From contig DATASQ010000059.1 in the NCBI GenBank assembly GCA_036269135.1, positions 1 through 64,000 of the forward strand: a stretch of 64,000 nucleotides of DNA. The letters run 5' to 3'. This DNA is from Palsa-343 sp036269135 (lineage in GTDB: Bacteria; Acidobacteriota; Terriglobia; Terriglobales; Acidobacteriaceae). Positions 1-7,533 of the stretch are shown one piece after another. The notes below the pieces were generated by a model that was not told the origin of the DNA, searched no databases, and was given only the letters and a program-made list of their open reading frames with translations. The translations under genes and the position numbers were made by a program. Positions within the stretch are counted from its first letter, which is position 1; each line of letters starts with the position of its first letter.

Positions 1-501
1 ATTTAGCTCCACGACTTTTACGTCAGAGAAGAGCGCAAAATGAGTTTCAACCAGCGCCAGCTTGATCGCAACCTGAATCAAATACGTTTCGTCGTTACGT
101 CCGAGCGCCTTCGAAGCAAGCGGCATGGAGATGCTCTGCAGTTCGTGCTCGGGAACCCCTTCGTGATAGGCAAAGAGCTGAGGAAATGGCTCCTTCTGCC
201 CCTCCTCGTAGGGAATGAACTCGAAAACGTTTCCGTCCCCAGTTACCTGTCTGCCGCCCACTCTCTTCTCATGCAGGCTCTGCGGCCACATGCCAGAGGC
301 TCCCGCGCCCCGGATGATGTCTTTCATGAAATTGGCAGGATTCTTGTCCGAGAGCTTCGTGCCCTTGTGCTCATTGCACCAGACGATTGCCTCGGCAACG
401 TCCTGGTTGGTTACGATTGAGCGGGTGAGGCGGCCTGTTACGGGGTCAAGAAGCTGCTCGTAAATTCTCTCAATTACTTGCGGCTTCTGAGAGCGAGCCA
501 T
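1..501 (-). CDS. Partial ORF at window edge, candidate type II restriction endonuclease
   Basis: The minus strand is open from an ATG at 501 down to base 1 without a stop, giving 167 residues of an incomplete protein starting MARSQKPQVIERIYEQLLDP. It lies 63 bp downstream of a cytosine methyltransferase, on the same strand, in the slot where the cognate endonuclease of a type II restriction-modification system is normally found. The N-terminal part looks mostly helical (a region around residues 27-60 with EAIVWCNEH and NPANFMKDIIRG) and the middle is mixed alpha/beta. I see no catalytic PD-(D/E)XK motif in the visible part, so the endonuclease call rests on context only. Codons read smoothly and the frame is uninterrupted. 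The C-terminus lies outside the window. It could instead be an accessory protein of the cluster. Confidence 0.6.
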   Translation of the reverse strand, partial: MARSQKPQVIERIYEQLLDPVTGRLTRSIVTNQDVAEAIVWCNEHKGTKLSDKNPANFMKDIIRGAGASGMWPQSLHEKRVGGRQVTGDGNVFEFIPYEEGQKEPFPQLFAYHEGVPEHELQSISMPLASKALGRNDETYLIQVAIKLALVETHFALFSDVKVVELN

Positions 502-564
502 ACAGACGAGATGATAGCGAACGCTTGAGGGCTATGCTGCCGACTGAACCACACTAGATAACTG

Positions 565-1932
565 TCAGGCTCGCTTTTTGAGGCGAAGGCGAACGAGTTC
601 GATCTCTTGCTGTTTGCGCTTCTTCGCCCCGCTCTTGCGGTCGCGCCGCGATTTTGGCGCAATCACGCCGAAGTGTTCGGCGGCTTCGGACATTTCCATA
701 GAGAGCAACAGCGGATTTCCCAAATCGAGGACATCAGTTGCACGCTCCGGTCTCACTCCGAGTGCTCGGATGATCTCCGCTGCGACGGCCCTGCCCAAGG
801 GCGGTGGAACAGAATTGCCAATTTGGCGGGCGCCGTGCCATTTCGTCGAATGAAACCTAAACCAGTCCGGAAATCCATGAAGCCGTGCCATTTCTCGGAC
901 GGTGATGCACCTGGCGTAGGCGTAATGTATTGGGCGCGGGCTAGTGAACGCTCCCCTAGCGCCGTCGGTACCGGCGCGCAAAGTGTTGCATAAGCCATCG
1001 GGGGACAGTTTTAGGAACCGACTGATCGGCTCAACGCAGCCCGGCTTTGTTTCACGAAAGCGCCTCTGCGAGATCGAGGTGTGAATGGTTCGGGCGCTTG
1101 ACGTAAGCATTTGCTTATTCCACCGCCGCTCGTAGCCAAAATACCAGCCAGCATTTCCAATGCACCGAAGCGAGAGCGCGTATTCGCTCGAATCTCCGAA
1201 GTCAGCAGCCACGGAATCGCCTTTCAGCAGTGACGGGAAAGCATCTGCATTAGGCAAATCGGCGACAGCATCTTTGCATGTTGGGCCAACAGCCAAGTCG
1301 TTCAACAACGTTGGCCTATCGGCAGGATTTGTTTGTTGGCTCGGATAATCGGGAACGGCTAGCCCTTTCCTCACCCCCAGCAAAAATAGCCTCTCACGAT
1401 GTTGAGGTACCCCAAATTGGGCGGCGTCCAAAACGCGCCATGGTAAACGGACCTCATAGCCTGCTGCGTCGAAAGCTTCGACCAATTCGTTTAGGAATTT
1501 TCTGTGAGCTCCAACCGTCAGCCCCTTGACATTCTCGAATACGAACGTCCGAGCGCCAAGTCCCGCGACGATATTGACGAAATGGCTGACGAGGCGATTG
1601 CGCGGATCATCAAGAGTTCTGTGGCCTATCAGCGAAAACCCCTGGCAAGGGGGGCCGCCGAACACGCAATCTACCTCGCGCGAGCCTATGCCAAGACTTT
1701 TTCTAAGTTCATCGGCGGTGAGGTTCTCTATCGGACTGGCGATGACGGGAGTATTGGGGAAATTGAACTTGTGGACCGCGCAGTGGACCGGGTCAATCTC
1801 CACAGCTCCGACCAGATCGAAGCCCGCCTGCTCGAACCCCAAACTCAGGCCGCCCGCGCCGGCAAACAAGTCGATTCCGATTGGTCGCATTCCGGCTGTT
1901 TCCTTGCGAGACCGTTTAGAAGCTGATCGCAT
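565..1932 (-). CDS. DNA (cytosine-5-)-methyltransferase
   Basis: 455-residue C5-cytosine methyltransferase that transfers a methyl group from S-adenosylmethionine to cytosine in a specific DNA site. The family motifs appear in order: motif I LFAGAGGLSLGFEQAGF (about residues 22-38, SAM binding), motif IV GGPPCQGFS with the catalytic Cys, motif VI ENVKGL, motif VIII QHRERLFLL, and motif X GNSVPPPLG near residue 380. The variable target-recognition region lies between VIII and X, so the recognised sequence cannot be read. After motif X there is a basic tail rich in Lys/Arg. The ATG at 1932 is chosen because GGAGG precedes it by 6 nt. It sits between vsr (18 bp upstream) and the partial left-edge ORF, all on the minus strand, consistent with a restriction-modification operon. 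Confidence 0.95.
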   Translation of the reverse strand: MRSASKRSRKETAGMRPIGIDLFAGAGGLSLGFEQAGFDLVGAVEIDPVHCAVHKFNFPNTPVIASPIENLTADELRKSLGIGSREVDCVFGGPPCQGFSLIGHRTLDDPRNRLVSHFVNIVAGLGARTFVFENVKGLTVGAHRKFLNELVEAFDAAGYEVRLPWRVLDAAQFGVPQHRERLFLLGVRKGLAVPDYPSQQTNPADRPTLLNDLAVGPTCKDAVADLPNADAFPSLLKGDSVAADFGDSSEYALSLRCIGNAGWYFGYERRWNKQMLTSSARTIHTSISQRRFRETKPGCVEPISRFLKLSPDGLCNTLRAGTDGARGAFTSPRPIHYAYARCITVREMARLHGFPDWFRFHSTKWHGARQIGNSVPPPLGRAVAAEIIRALGVRPERATDVLDLGNPLLLSMEMSEAAEHFGVIAPKSRRDRKSGAKKRKQQEIELVRLRLKKRA

Positions 1933-1950
1933 TATCGGCCTCCGGGACAG

Positions 1951-2352
1951 CTAGTCCAGGAAAAGAAGGAGCTTTTTCGTGAGTGAGCCCAGATCGGTCA
2001 ATTCGCATTGCCAAATGGTCAAAACAGACCAACCGAGTGACTTAAGTTTCCGCACAGTCCTCCGATCTCGCAAGCGAGTGGCATTGAGTTTTGGCTCCCA
2101 ATAGTCGAGACGGGATTTTGGGCATCGGCCCTTGGAGCACCGATGAGCATGCCAAAAACAGCCATGGACGAATATCGCTTTCTTTTTGCCTGGGAGAACA
2201 ATGTCGGGACGGCCAGGCAATCCTCTTCCGTGCAATCGATAGCGGCGGCCCATGCCATAGAGCAGCCGCCTTACAACAAGTTCTGGACCTGTGTTCTTTG
2301 TGCCAACCGACTGCATAATGCGTCGGCGCTGTTCACCAGTTCTCGTATCCAC
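1951..2352 (-). CDS. vsr: Very short patch repair endonuclease (Vsr)
   Basis: 133-residue Vsr-type nickase. Family members nick 5' of a T:G mismatch created by deamination of 5-methylcytosine, restoring the methyltransferase target site. Visible family features are the N-terminal RRRIMQSVGTKNTGPELVVR segment, the GRPDIVLPGKKKAIFVHGCF core containing the catalytic Asp, and the HGCFWHAHRC zinc/metal-binding stretch with two His and two Cys. Length matches E. coli Vsr. The start codon is GTG at 2352. It is the first gene of the vsr - methyltransferase - (putative endonuclease) run and begins only 44 bp after the nrdJ stop on the same strand, so the modification cluster looks inserted immediately behind nrdJ. 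Confidence 0.93.
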   Translation of the reverse strand: MDTRTGEQRRRIMQSVGTKNTGPELVVRRLLYGMGRRYRLHGRGLPGRPDIVLPGKKKAIFVHGCFWHAHRCSKGRCPKSRLDYWEPKLNATRLRDRRTVRKLKSLGWSVLTIWQCELTDLGSLTKKLLLFLD

Positions 2353-2396
2353 ATCTAATCCAAGCCGCGGCCGAAACCGTGGATTGCCTCAAGAAT

Positions 2397-5300
2397 CTAG
2401 CTACAACCCGACGTGCTGCCGCAGCTCATGCAGCGGTAGCAGCTTCCGTTTCTGACCATGATGGCGCCGCAGGTGTGGCAGCTGGGGGCGTCACCCATGT
2501 CGTACATTTCGCGCATGGCGTCGGCCGCGTGGTAGAGGCCGCGGTCAGACGGGAGACCGGAGCCGGGAGCCGGGTGGAAACCCGTCGCCTCCATCTCAGG
2601 AGCGATGCCACCTTGCGGGGCTCCGTGGGCGCCCATGCCGCGGGTCGGGTTGTGCTGGTCCGCGGACAACCGCGGATCCTTCGCGTCTCCTTCGTCGCCA
2701 TTCAGGATGACATTCGGAATTTGTGCCGGGATCTGCGGGGTTAATCCGGCGAACAAGCTGAGCTGCTGTCCGCTGAGGAAGCGGAGCTGGAGCCAGCGGA
2801 AGATGTAATCCATGATCGATTTGGCGTAGCCGATGTGCTCGTTGCCGGTCCAGCCGGAGGGCTCGAAGCGGGAGTGCGCGAATTTTTCGCAGAGCACCTT
2901 GAGCGGCACGCCGTGCTGCAGGGCGAGCGAGGCCGCGGTGGCGAAGGAGTCCATGAGGCCGGAGACCGTGGAGCCTTCTTTCGCCATGCGGATGAAGATT
3001 TCGCCGGGGGTTCCGTTGGGGTAGAGGCCGACGGTGATGTAGCCCTCATGGCCCGCGATGCTGAATTTATGGGTGAGCGAGGCGCGCTCCTCGGGGAGGC
3101 GATGGCGGACCGCACGAGGCGGCGCGTCCATGGGACCTTCGTCGGGCGTGGAGGCGATGCTGGCCAGCGCGGCGTTGAAGGCCTGAGTCGCCACGACAAT
3201 GGACTTCGAGGCGACTTCAACCTTCTCGGCCACCTTGGCTTCGAGCGATTTGAGATCCGCATCGGCAGGCTTGTGGCCGGAGGCCATGGCGGCGAGGATG
3301 CGGTCGGCGGCGGCGGCGTTTTCTGTCGAGGAGGCTTTGATCTCCTTCGCCTTCGCGCCGTCGGAGACGTTGAGGGGCTGCGCGCCTTTCGATCCGTCGC
3401 GATAGACGGCGACGGCTTTCAGGCCGAGACGCCAGGATTCGAGATAGGCCTCGGCGATGTCGTCGAGGGTGCAGTCATGCGGGAGGTTGACCGTTTTCGA
3501 AATCGCTCCCGAGAGGAAGGGCTGGGTGGCGGCCATCATGCGAACGTGGCCCATGTAATGGATGGAGCGGGTGCCCTTGGCCGGCTTGAAAGAGCAGTCA
3601 AAGACGGCGAGGTGCTCGGGCTTGATGCCGGGCGCGCCTTCGATGGTGCCGGTGGCGTCGATGTAGCTGACGATGGCGTCCACCTGATCGTTGTTGTAGC
3701 CGAGCTTGAAGAGCGCGGTGGGGACGGTATTGTTGACGATCTTGATCATGCCGCCGCCGACCAGCTTCTTGTATTTCACGAGAGCCAGATCGGGCTCGAT
3801 GCCGGTGGTGTCGCAGTCCATCATGAAGCCGATGGTGCCGGTGGGCGCGAGGACCGTAACCTGGGAGTTGCGGTAGCCGTGCTTCTCGCCGTGGGCGAGG
3901 GCCTGGTCCCAGCAATCTTTGGAAGAGGCGATGAGGGCGTCGAGGTGGGGGACGCTGAAGGGCTCGTCGGATGTTTTGGATTTGCCGATTTTGTTGACCT
4001 CGGCGCGATGCATGCGGATGACGTCGAGGAAGGGCTCGCGGTTGACGTAGTAGCCGGGGCACGCGCCACCTTCATGCGCGACGGTGGCGGTGAGCGGCGT
4101 GGCGGAGGCGAGGGGAGGGCAGGTTTCGGCGATGCGGGCGGACTGCAGGTAGGCCTCGCCGCACATGATGGCGGTGAGGGTGGCGGCAAAGTCGCGTCCG
4201 GCGTCGGAGTCGTAGGGCAGGCCGAAGGCCATGAGCAGCGCGCCGAGGTTGGCGTAGCCGAGGCCCAGCGGCCGGTAGTCATGGGAGTTCTTCGCGATGG
4301 CTTCGGTGGGGTAACCGGAGTTGTCGACGAGGATCTCCATGGCGGTGATCATGATGTCGATGGCAGAGCGGTAGGCGGCGATGTCAAAGGTGCCTGCCGC
4401 TGTGACGAACTTGAGCAGGTTAAAGCTGGCCAGGTTGCAGGCGGAGTTATCGAGGAACATGTACTCCGAGCAGGGATTGGAAGCGTTGATGCGGGCGGTG
4501 TTCTTGGAGGTGTGCCAGCGGTTGATGGTGGAGTCGTACTGCATGCCCGGGTCGCCGCACTGCCAGGTGGCCTCGGCGATCTTCTTCATGATGTCGCGGG
4601 CCTTGTAGGTCTTGAGCGGCGTGCCGTCTTTGACGGTCCTGGTGGAGAACTCGGCATCTTTTTCGACGGCGCGCATGAACTCGTCGTTGACGCGGACGGA
4701 GTTGTTGGCGTTCTGGAAGAAGATGGAGGAGTAGGCCTCGGAGTCGGGGCCGGAGGAGCCGTCGTAGCCTTCGCGCATCAGCGCCCAGGCCTTGGCTTCT
4801 TCTTTCGCCTTGCAGTCGATGAAGTCGACGATGTCGGGATGGTCGACGTTGAGGATGACCATCTTGGCGGCGCGGCGGGTCTTGCCGCCGGACTTGATGA
4901 CGCCGGCAAAGGCGTCGAAGCCGCGCATGAAGCTAAGCGGGCCGCTGGCGGTGCCGCCGCCGGAGAGCGTCTCATGGGAGCCGCGGATGGTGGAGAGATT
5001 GGTGCCGGTGCCCGATCCCCACTTGAAGAGCATGCCCTCGGTCTTGGCGAGGGTGAGGATGGAGTCGAGGGAGTCCTCGACGGCATTGATGAAGCAGGCG
5101 GAGCACTGCGGCTTGCGGTAGCCGGTGACGGAGAACTCGACGGCGCAGGAGTGCTGGTTCCAGTGCCAGTTCTGGGCGTCGGAATTGGGCTCGAGGCGGT
5201 CGCAGCCGACGTTGAACCAGACGGGCGAATTGAAGGCGACCTTCTGCGTGAGGAGCAGGTGCGAGAGCTCTTCGTGGAAGACGGACGCGTCTTCGGGGGT

Positions 5301-5690
5301 GGCGAAGTAGCCGCCGGACAGGCCCCAGTCGCGGATGGTTTCGGCGACGCGGGTGACGAGCTGGCGGACGCCGGTCTCGCGCTCGGGGGTGCCGATCTGG
5401 CCGTGGAGGTACTTGCTGGCGACGATGTTGGTCGCGGTCATCGACCAGTCGACGGGGGTCTCGACGTCTTTCTGCTCGAAGATGGTCTTGCCGCCGGCGT
5501 CGGTGATGGCGGCGGTGCGGCGCTCCCACTGGACTTCGTCATAAGGGGAGAGGCCGGCGCGGGAGAAGGTGCGCGGGAAGCGAAGGGCGGATCTTCCTGG
5601 GACGTGGGCGGGAGCGGATGCGGGATGGCCGGCGCCGTTCGTAGTGTCGGCGTTGGCGAGAGTGGTGGATTTCCTGGGGGTCTCGGCCAT
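2397..5690 (-). CDS. nrdJ: Vitamin B12-dependent ribonucleoside-diphosphate reductase (class II)
   Basis: 1097-residue class II ribonucleotide reductase, which reduces ribonucleotides to deoxyribonucleotides using adenosylcobalamin to generate the thiyl radical, in the cytoplasm and independently of oxygen. Visible features are the N-terminal FPRTFSRAGLSPYDEVQWERR, the substrate-site segment NPCSEYMFLDNSACNLASFN with active-site Cys, the finger-loop PTGTIGFMMDCDTTGIEPD, and a C-terminal Cys-rich tail (CHTCGAIM and CYRCMSCG) typical of long bacterial NrdJ. No N-terminal ATP-cone is recognised. The start at 5690 is chosen because AAGGAAGG lies about 8 nt upstream; the frame stays open further to 5777, but without a good ribosome site. 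Two candidate NrdR boxes lie 260-310 bp upstream. Confidence 0.96.
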   Translation of the reverse strand: MAETPRKSTTLANADTTNGAGHPASAPAHVPGRSALRFPRTFSRAGLSPYDEVQWERRTAAITDAGGKTIFEQKDVETPVDWSMTATNIVASKYLHGQIGTPERETGVRQLVTRVAETIRDWGLSGGYFATPEDASVFHEELSHLLLTQKVAFNSPVWFNVGCDRLEPNSDAQNWHWNQHSCAVEFSVTGYRKPQCSACFINAVEDSLDSILTLAKTEGMLFKWGSGTGTNLSTIRGSHETLSGGGTASGPLSFMRGFDAFAGVIKSGGKTRRAAKMVILNVDHPDIVDFIDCKAKEEAKAWALMREGYDGSSGPDSEAYSSIFFQNANNSVRVNDEFMRAVEKDAEFSTRTVKDGTPLKTYKARDIMKKIAEATWQCGDPGMQYDSTINRWHTSKNTARINASNPCSEYMFLDNSACNLASFNLLKFVTAAGTFDIAAYRSAIDIMITAMEILVDNSGYPTEAIAKNSHDYRPLGLGYANLGALLMAFGLPYDSDAGRDFAATLTAIMCGEAYLQSARIAETCPPLASATPLTATVAHEGGACPGYYVNREPFLDVIRMHRAEVNKIGKSKTSDEPFSVPHLDALIASSKDCWDQALAHGEKHGYRNSQVTVLAPTGTIGFMMDCDTTGIEPDLALVKYKKLVGGGMIKIVNNTVPTALFKLGYNNDQVDAIVSYIDATGTIEGAPGIKPEHLAVFDCSFKPAKGTRSIHYMGHVRMMAATQPFLSGAISKTVNLPHDCTLDDIAEAYLESWRLGLKAVAVYRDGSKGAQPLNVSDGAKAKEIKASSTENAAAADRILAAMASGHKPADADLKSLEAKVAEKVEVASKSIVVATQAFNAALASIASTPDEGPMDAPPRAVRHRLPEERASLTHKFSIAGHEGYITVGLYPNGTPGEIFIRMAKEGSTVSGLMDSFATAASLALQHGVPLKVLCEKFAHSRFEPSGWTGNEHIGYAKSIMDYIFRWLQLRFLSGQQLSLFAGLTPQIPAQIPNVILNGDEGDAKDPRLSADQHNPTRGMGAHGAPQGGIAPEMEATGFHPAPGSGLPSDRGLYHAADAMREMYDMGDAPSCHTCGAIMVRNGSCYRCMSCGSTSGCS

Positions 5691-5816
5691 GGATGATTCC
5701 TTCCTTCTGATCGATTTCGCGCGTTGCGTGGGTCTTGCCTGGTCTTTCCGTGCGGAGGGCCCGGACAAAAACTGCAATCCCCTTCGGAATGAATTCCGAT
5801 GGGTGGTGGGTGCTGA

Positions 5817-5849
5817 ACCCGATGACGGATCATTACCCGATGACGGATC
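5817..5849. repeat. Short tandem direct repeat in nrdJ leader
   Basis: The 15-mer ACCCGATGACGGATC occurs at 5817-5831 and again at 5835-5849, separated by 3 nt. It lies in the predicted untranslated leader of nrdJ. Function unknown; it could be a protein-binding direct repeat or a replication slip. Confidence 0.6.
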
Positions 5850-5947
5850 CCTGGCCGGGGGGATTGAAGCGAATGAGCTTCCGTTGAGCGGGGGAGGCTA
5901 TGATCGCGATTCAGAACCCTGACGGACTTTTTGGAGCCGCAGATGGG

Positions 5948-5976
5948 AAAGTACCTCTGCTAGTGGTGTGTGTCAA
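5948..5976 (-). promoter_or_regulatory. Candidate sigma-70 promoter for nrdJ
   Basis: Read on the minus strand, TTGACA (5976-5971), a 17-nt spacer and TACTTT (5953-5948) form a near-consensus housekeeping promoter pointing at nrdJ about 250 nt away. A second possible promoter, TTGATA (6023-6018), 17 nt, AATACT (6000-5995), lies just upstream. Confidence 0.5.
5951..5966. promoter_or_regulatory. Weak candidate NrdR box 2
   Basis: GTACCTCTGCTAGTGG keeps mainly the right arm (CTAGTGG) of the NrdR consensus and matches it at about 7 of 16 positions. It is 33 bp from box 1, about three helical turns, the paired arrangement usual for NrdR sites, and it overlaps the -10 of the nrdJ promoter candidate. 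Weak on its own. Confidence 0.3.
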
Positions 5977-5983
5977 GCGAGAA

Positions 5984-5999
5984 CCACTACATCTAGTAT
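5984..5999. promoter_or_regulatory. Candidate NrdR box 1
   Basis: CCACTACATCTAGTAT matches 12 of 16 positions of the NrdR consensus ACACTATATATAGTGT, keeping the CACTA/TAGT arms. NrdR is the ATP-cone repressor of ribonucleotide reductase genes. The site overlaps the -10 of the upstream promoter alternative and abuts the -35 of the downstream one. Confidence 0.5.
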
Positions 6000-6615
6000 T
6001 TTAGATGGGAATACGGGTATCAAGACCCGCAATTCCCCAAAATGGGTGTGGACAAATGCAAAAAGGCGCGTATTTTGCGGGTTTCCGCGATGCGCGTGGC
6101 GGGCGGCCTCCGGGCCCGAGAGCTGAAAAGCGCTACTCGGAGCAGCATAGGCGCGCCCGAGGCCGGCCACAAGACGCGTAAATGGTGCAGTTGCGGTGGA
6201 TGGCTGTGGGAGGTGTGGAGAACGGGGACGGACCGGCGCGCCGGGAACGCGGGGACAACGTCAAAATGCGCCAGGGCGCTGCACTTGGACGGCATCAAGT
6301 TACGCACAACGAAGGAGCCCGCATTCGGGACTAGACTGAGGTCCGTTCATAGGGAGCGGGCCTGCGGCTGAGTCTCCCGAATGCCGAAGTGAGCCGGGAA
6401 ATACGACTGTCTCACCATTCCCGCCACAGCGCCGAACGCTCATTGATGATGCAGACCCGACCATCACTCCCTTCGCCTGGAAGCTAAGCGCGTTCCGGCG
6501 ATGCAGATGCGGAACGCGTACGCAGAACCATCCAACGGGCCCCCGGATGCCGCGGCGGCTTGACGTTCAGTCATGTCTCCGCGCGGGCCGCGGGCCCAGG
6601 ACAGGAGACTGACTT

Positions 6616-7350
6616 ATGTTTTTCCATCGTAAAGAACCCATGGTTCCCATTGAGATCCGGAAACCGGATCCGGTGTTCGCGCAATACCTGCTGCAGCAGT
6701 TTGGCGGCGCCACCGGCGAGCTGACGGCGGCGCTGCAGTACTGGGTGCAGTCGTTCCACTGTCCGAAGGTGGGCATTCGCGAGATGCTGCAGGACATCGC
6801 CGTCGAGGAATTCGGCCATCTGGAGCTGGTGGGCAAATTAATCGAGGAGCACACGCGCGAGCTGCAGAAGACAGTGAGCGAAGTGGAGCACAGCCCGATT
6901 TTCGCGATCCGCGGCCGCGGCCCGCACCTGGTGGATGAGGGCGGGGTGGCCTGGACAGCGGCTTACATCAACGAAGGCGGCGATGTAGTGCGCGACCTGC
7001 GCGCGGACATCGCGGCTGAAGCCGGCGCGCGCGAGACGTATGAGGTGCTGCTGGATCGCGCCCCGGATCCGGGCACGAAGAAGGTCCTGCACTATCTGCT
7101 GACCCGCGAAATTGCCCACACAAAGATGTTCATGAAGGCGCTGGAGTCGCTGGGCAAGCTGCCCGAGCCGGTATTCGGCAACGTGAAGCCCGACGAGTCG
7201 GTCAACATTTACTACCACCTGTCAGCCAACGGCGCCGCGCAGCGCGGTCCGTGGAACCAGGAGCCGGAATTCAAGTACATTGCCGATCCGGTGAAGGTGA
7301 TTGAGCAGCAACACGAACTGGTGGGCGCGGGCGGTAAGCACATCGCGTAA
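6616..7350 (+). CDS. Manganese catalase
   Basis: 244-residue non-haem dimanganese catalase, a ferritin-like four-helix protein that disproportionates hydrogen peroxide to water and oxygen. The dimanganese ligands expected for the family are visible: Glu35 in GGATGELTAALQYW, Glu65 and His68 in VEEFGHLE, Glu135 in AAEAGARETYE and His168 in REIAHTKMF, matching the E/E-H/E/H pattern of the Lactobacillus enzyme. Length is slightly shorter than the usual 270-300. GGAG precedes the ATG by about 9 nt. It stands alone, convergent with the prolyl oligopeptidase gene, with a strong hairpin terminator between the two. Confidence 0.93.
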   Translation: MFFHRKEPMVPIEIRKPDPVFAQYLLQQFGGATGELTAALQYWVQSFHCPKVGIREMLQDIAVEEFGHLELVGKLIEEHTRELQKTVSEVEHSPIFAIRGRGPHLVDEGGVAWTAAYINEGGDVVRDLRADIAAEAGARETYEVLLDRAPDPGTKKVLHYLLTREIAHTKMFMKALESLGKLPEPVFGNVKPDESVNIYYHLSANGAAQRGPWNQEPEFKYIADPVKVIEQQHELVGAGGKHIA

Positions 7351-7493
7351 ACGCCTGACCGGGCGAACGCGCGCTGCCTTCCCGGGGAGCGGGAGGATCG
7401 CCGGGGAAGGAAGGGAGGGTGCATTGCATCCTTCCGCTGTTACACAAAAGAAGGAAAAGGAACTGCAATCGATACATTTTTTGAGAAAAAGAC

Positions 7494-7527
7494 GCAGCGG
7501 CTGATGCATATCGGCCGCTGCTTTTTT
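7494..7527. terminator. Rho-independent terminator after Mn catalase
   Basis: GCAGCGGC (7494-7501) pairs with GCCGCTGC (7514-7521) around a 12-nt loop, followed by TTTTTT. An A-rich run just upstream may let it work for the convergent gene as well, although it reaches almost to that gene's stop codon. Confidence 0.8.
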
Positions 7528-7533
7528 CTCACG

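Larger units (their letters stand above)
5691..6615. other. Intergenic region between nrdJ and the Mn catalase
   Basis: Divergent promoter region of 925 bp. The nrdJ-proximal part holds the putative leader, a short direct repeat and the NrdR/promoter cluster described separately. From about 6030 to 6600 several short open frames exist on both strands but none has convincing composition, a ribosome site or recognisable similarity. I see no tRNA, hairpin terminator or riboswitch that I can defend there. Confidence 0.5.

Noticed and set aside
2835..5696. A 953-codon open frame on the plus strand opposite nrdJ
   Set aside because: Composition is Gly/Val/Asp-rich with no domain logic; it is the antisense shadow of the GC-rich nrdJ gene, whose motifs are unambiguous.
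5700..5950. Cobalamin riboswitch in the nrdJ leader
   Set aside because: A partial B12-box-like GACCAGGC can be read near 5740, but the conserved box and the GCCACTG elements are not present.
6042..6371. 109-codon plus-strand frame between nrdJ and Mn catalase
   Set aside because: Arg-rich translation, no ribosome site, no similarity; random GC-rich frame.
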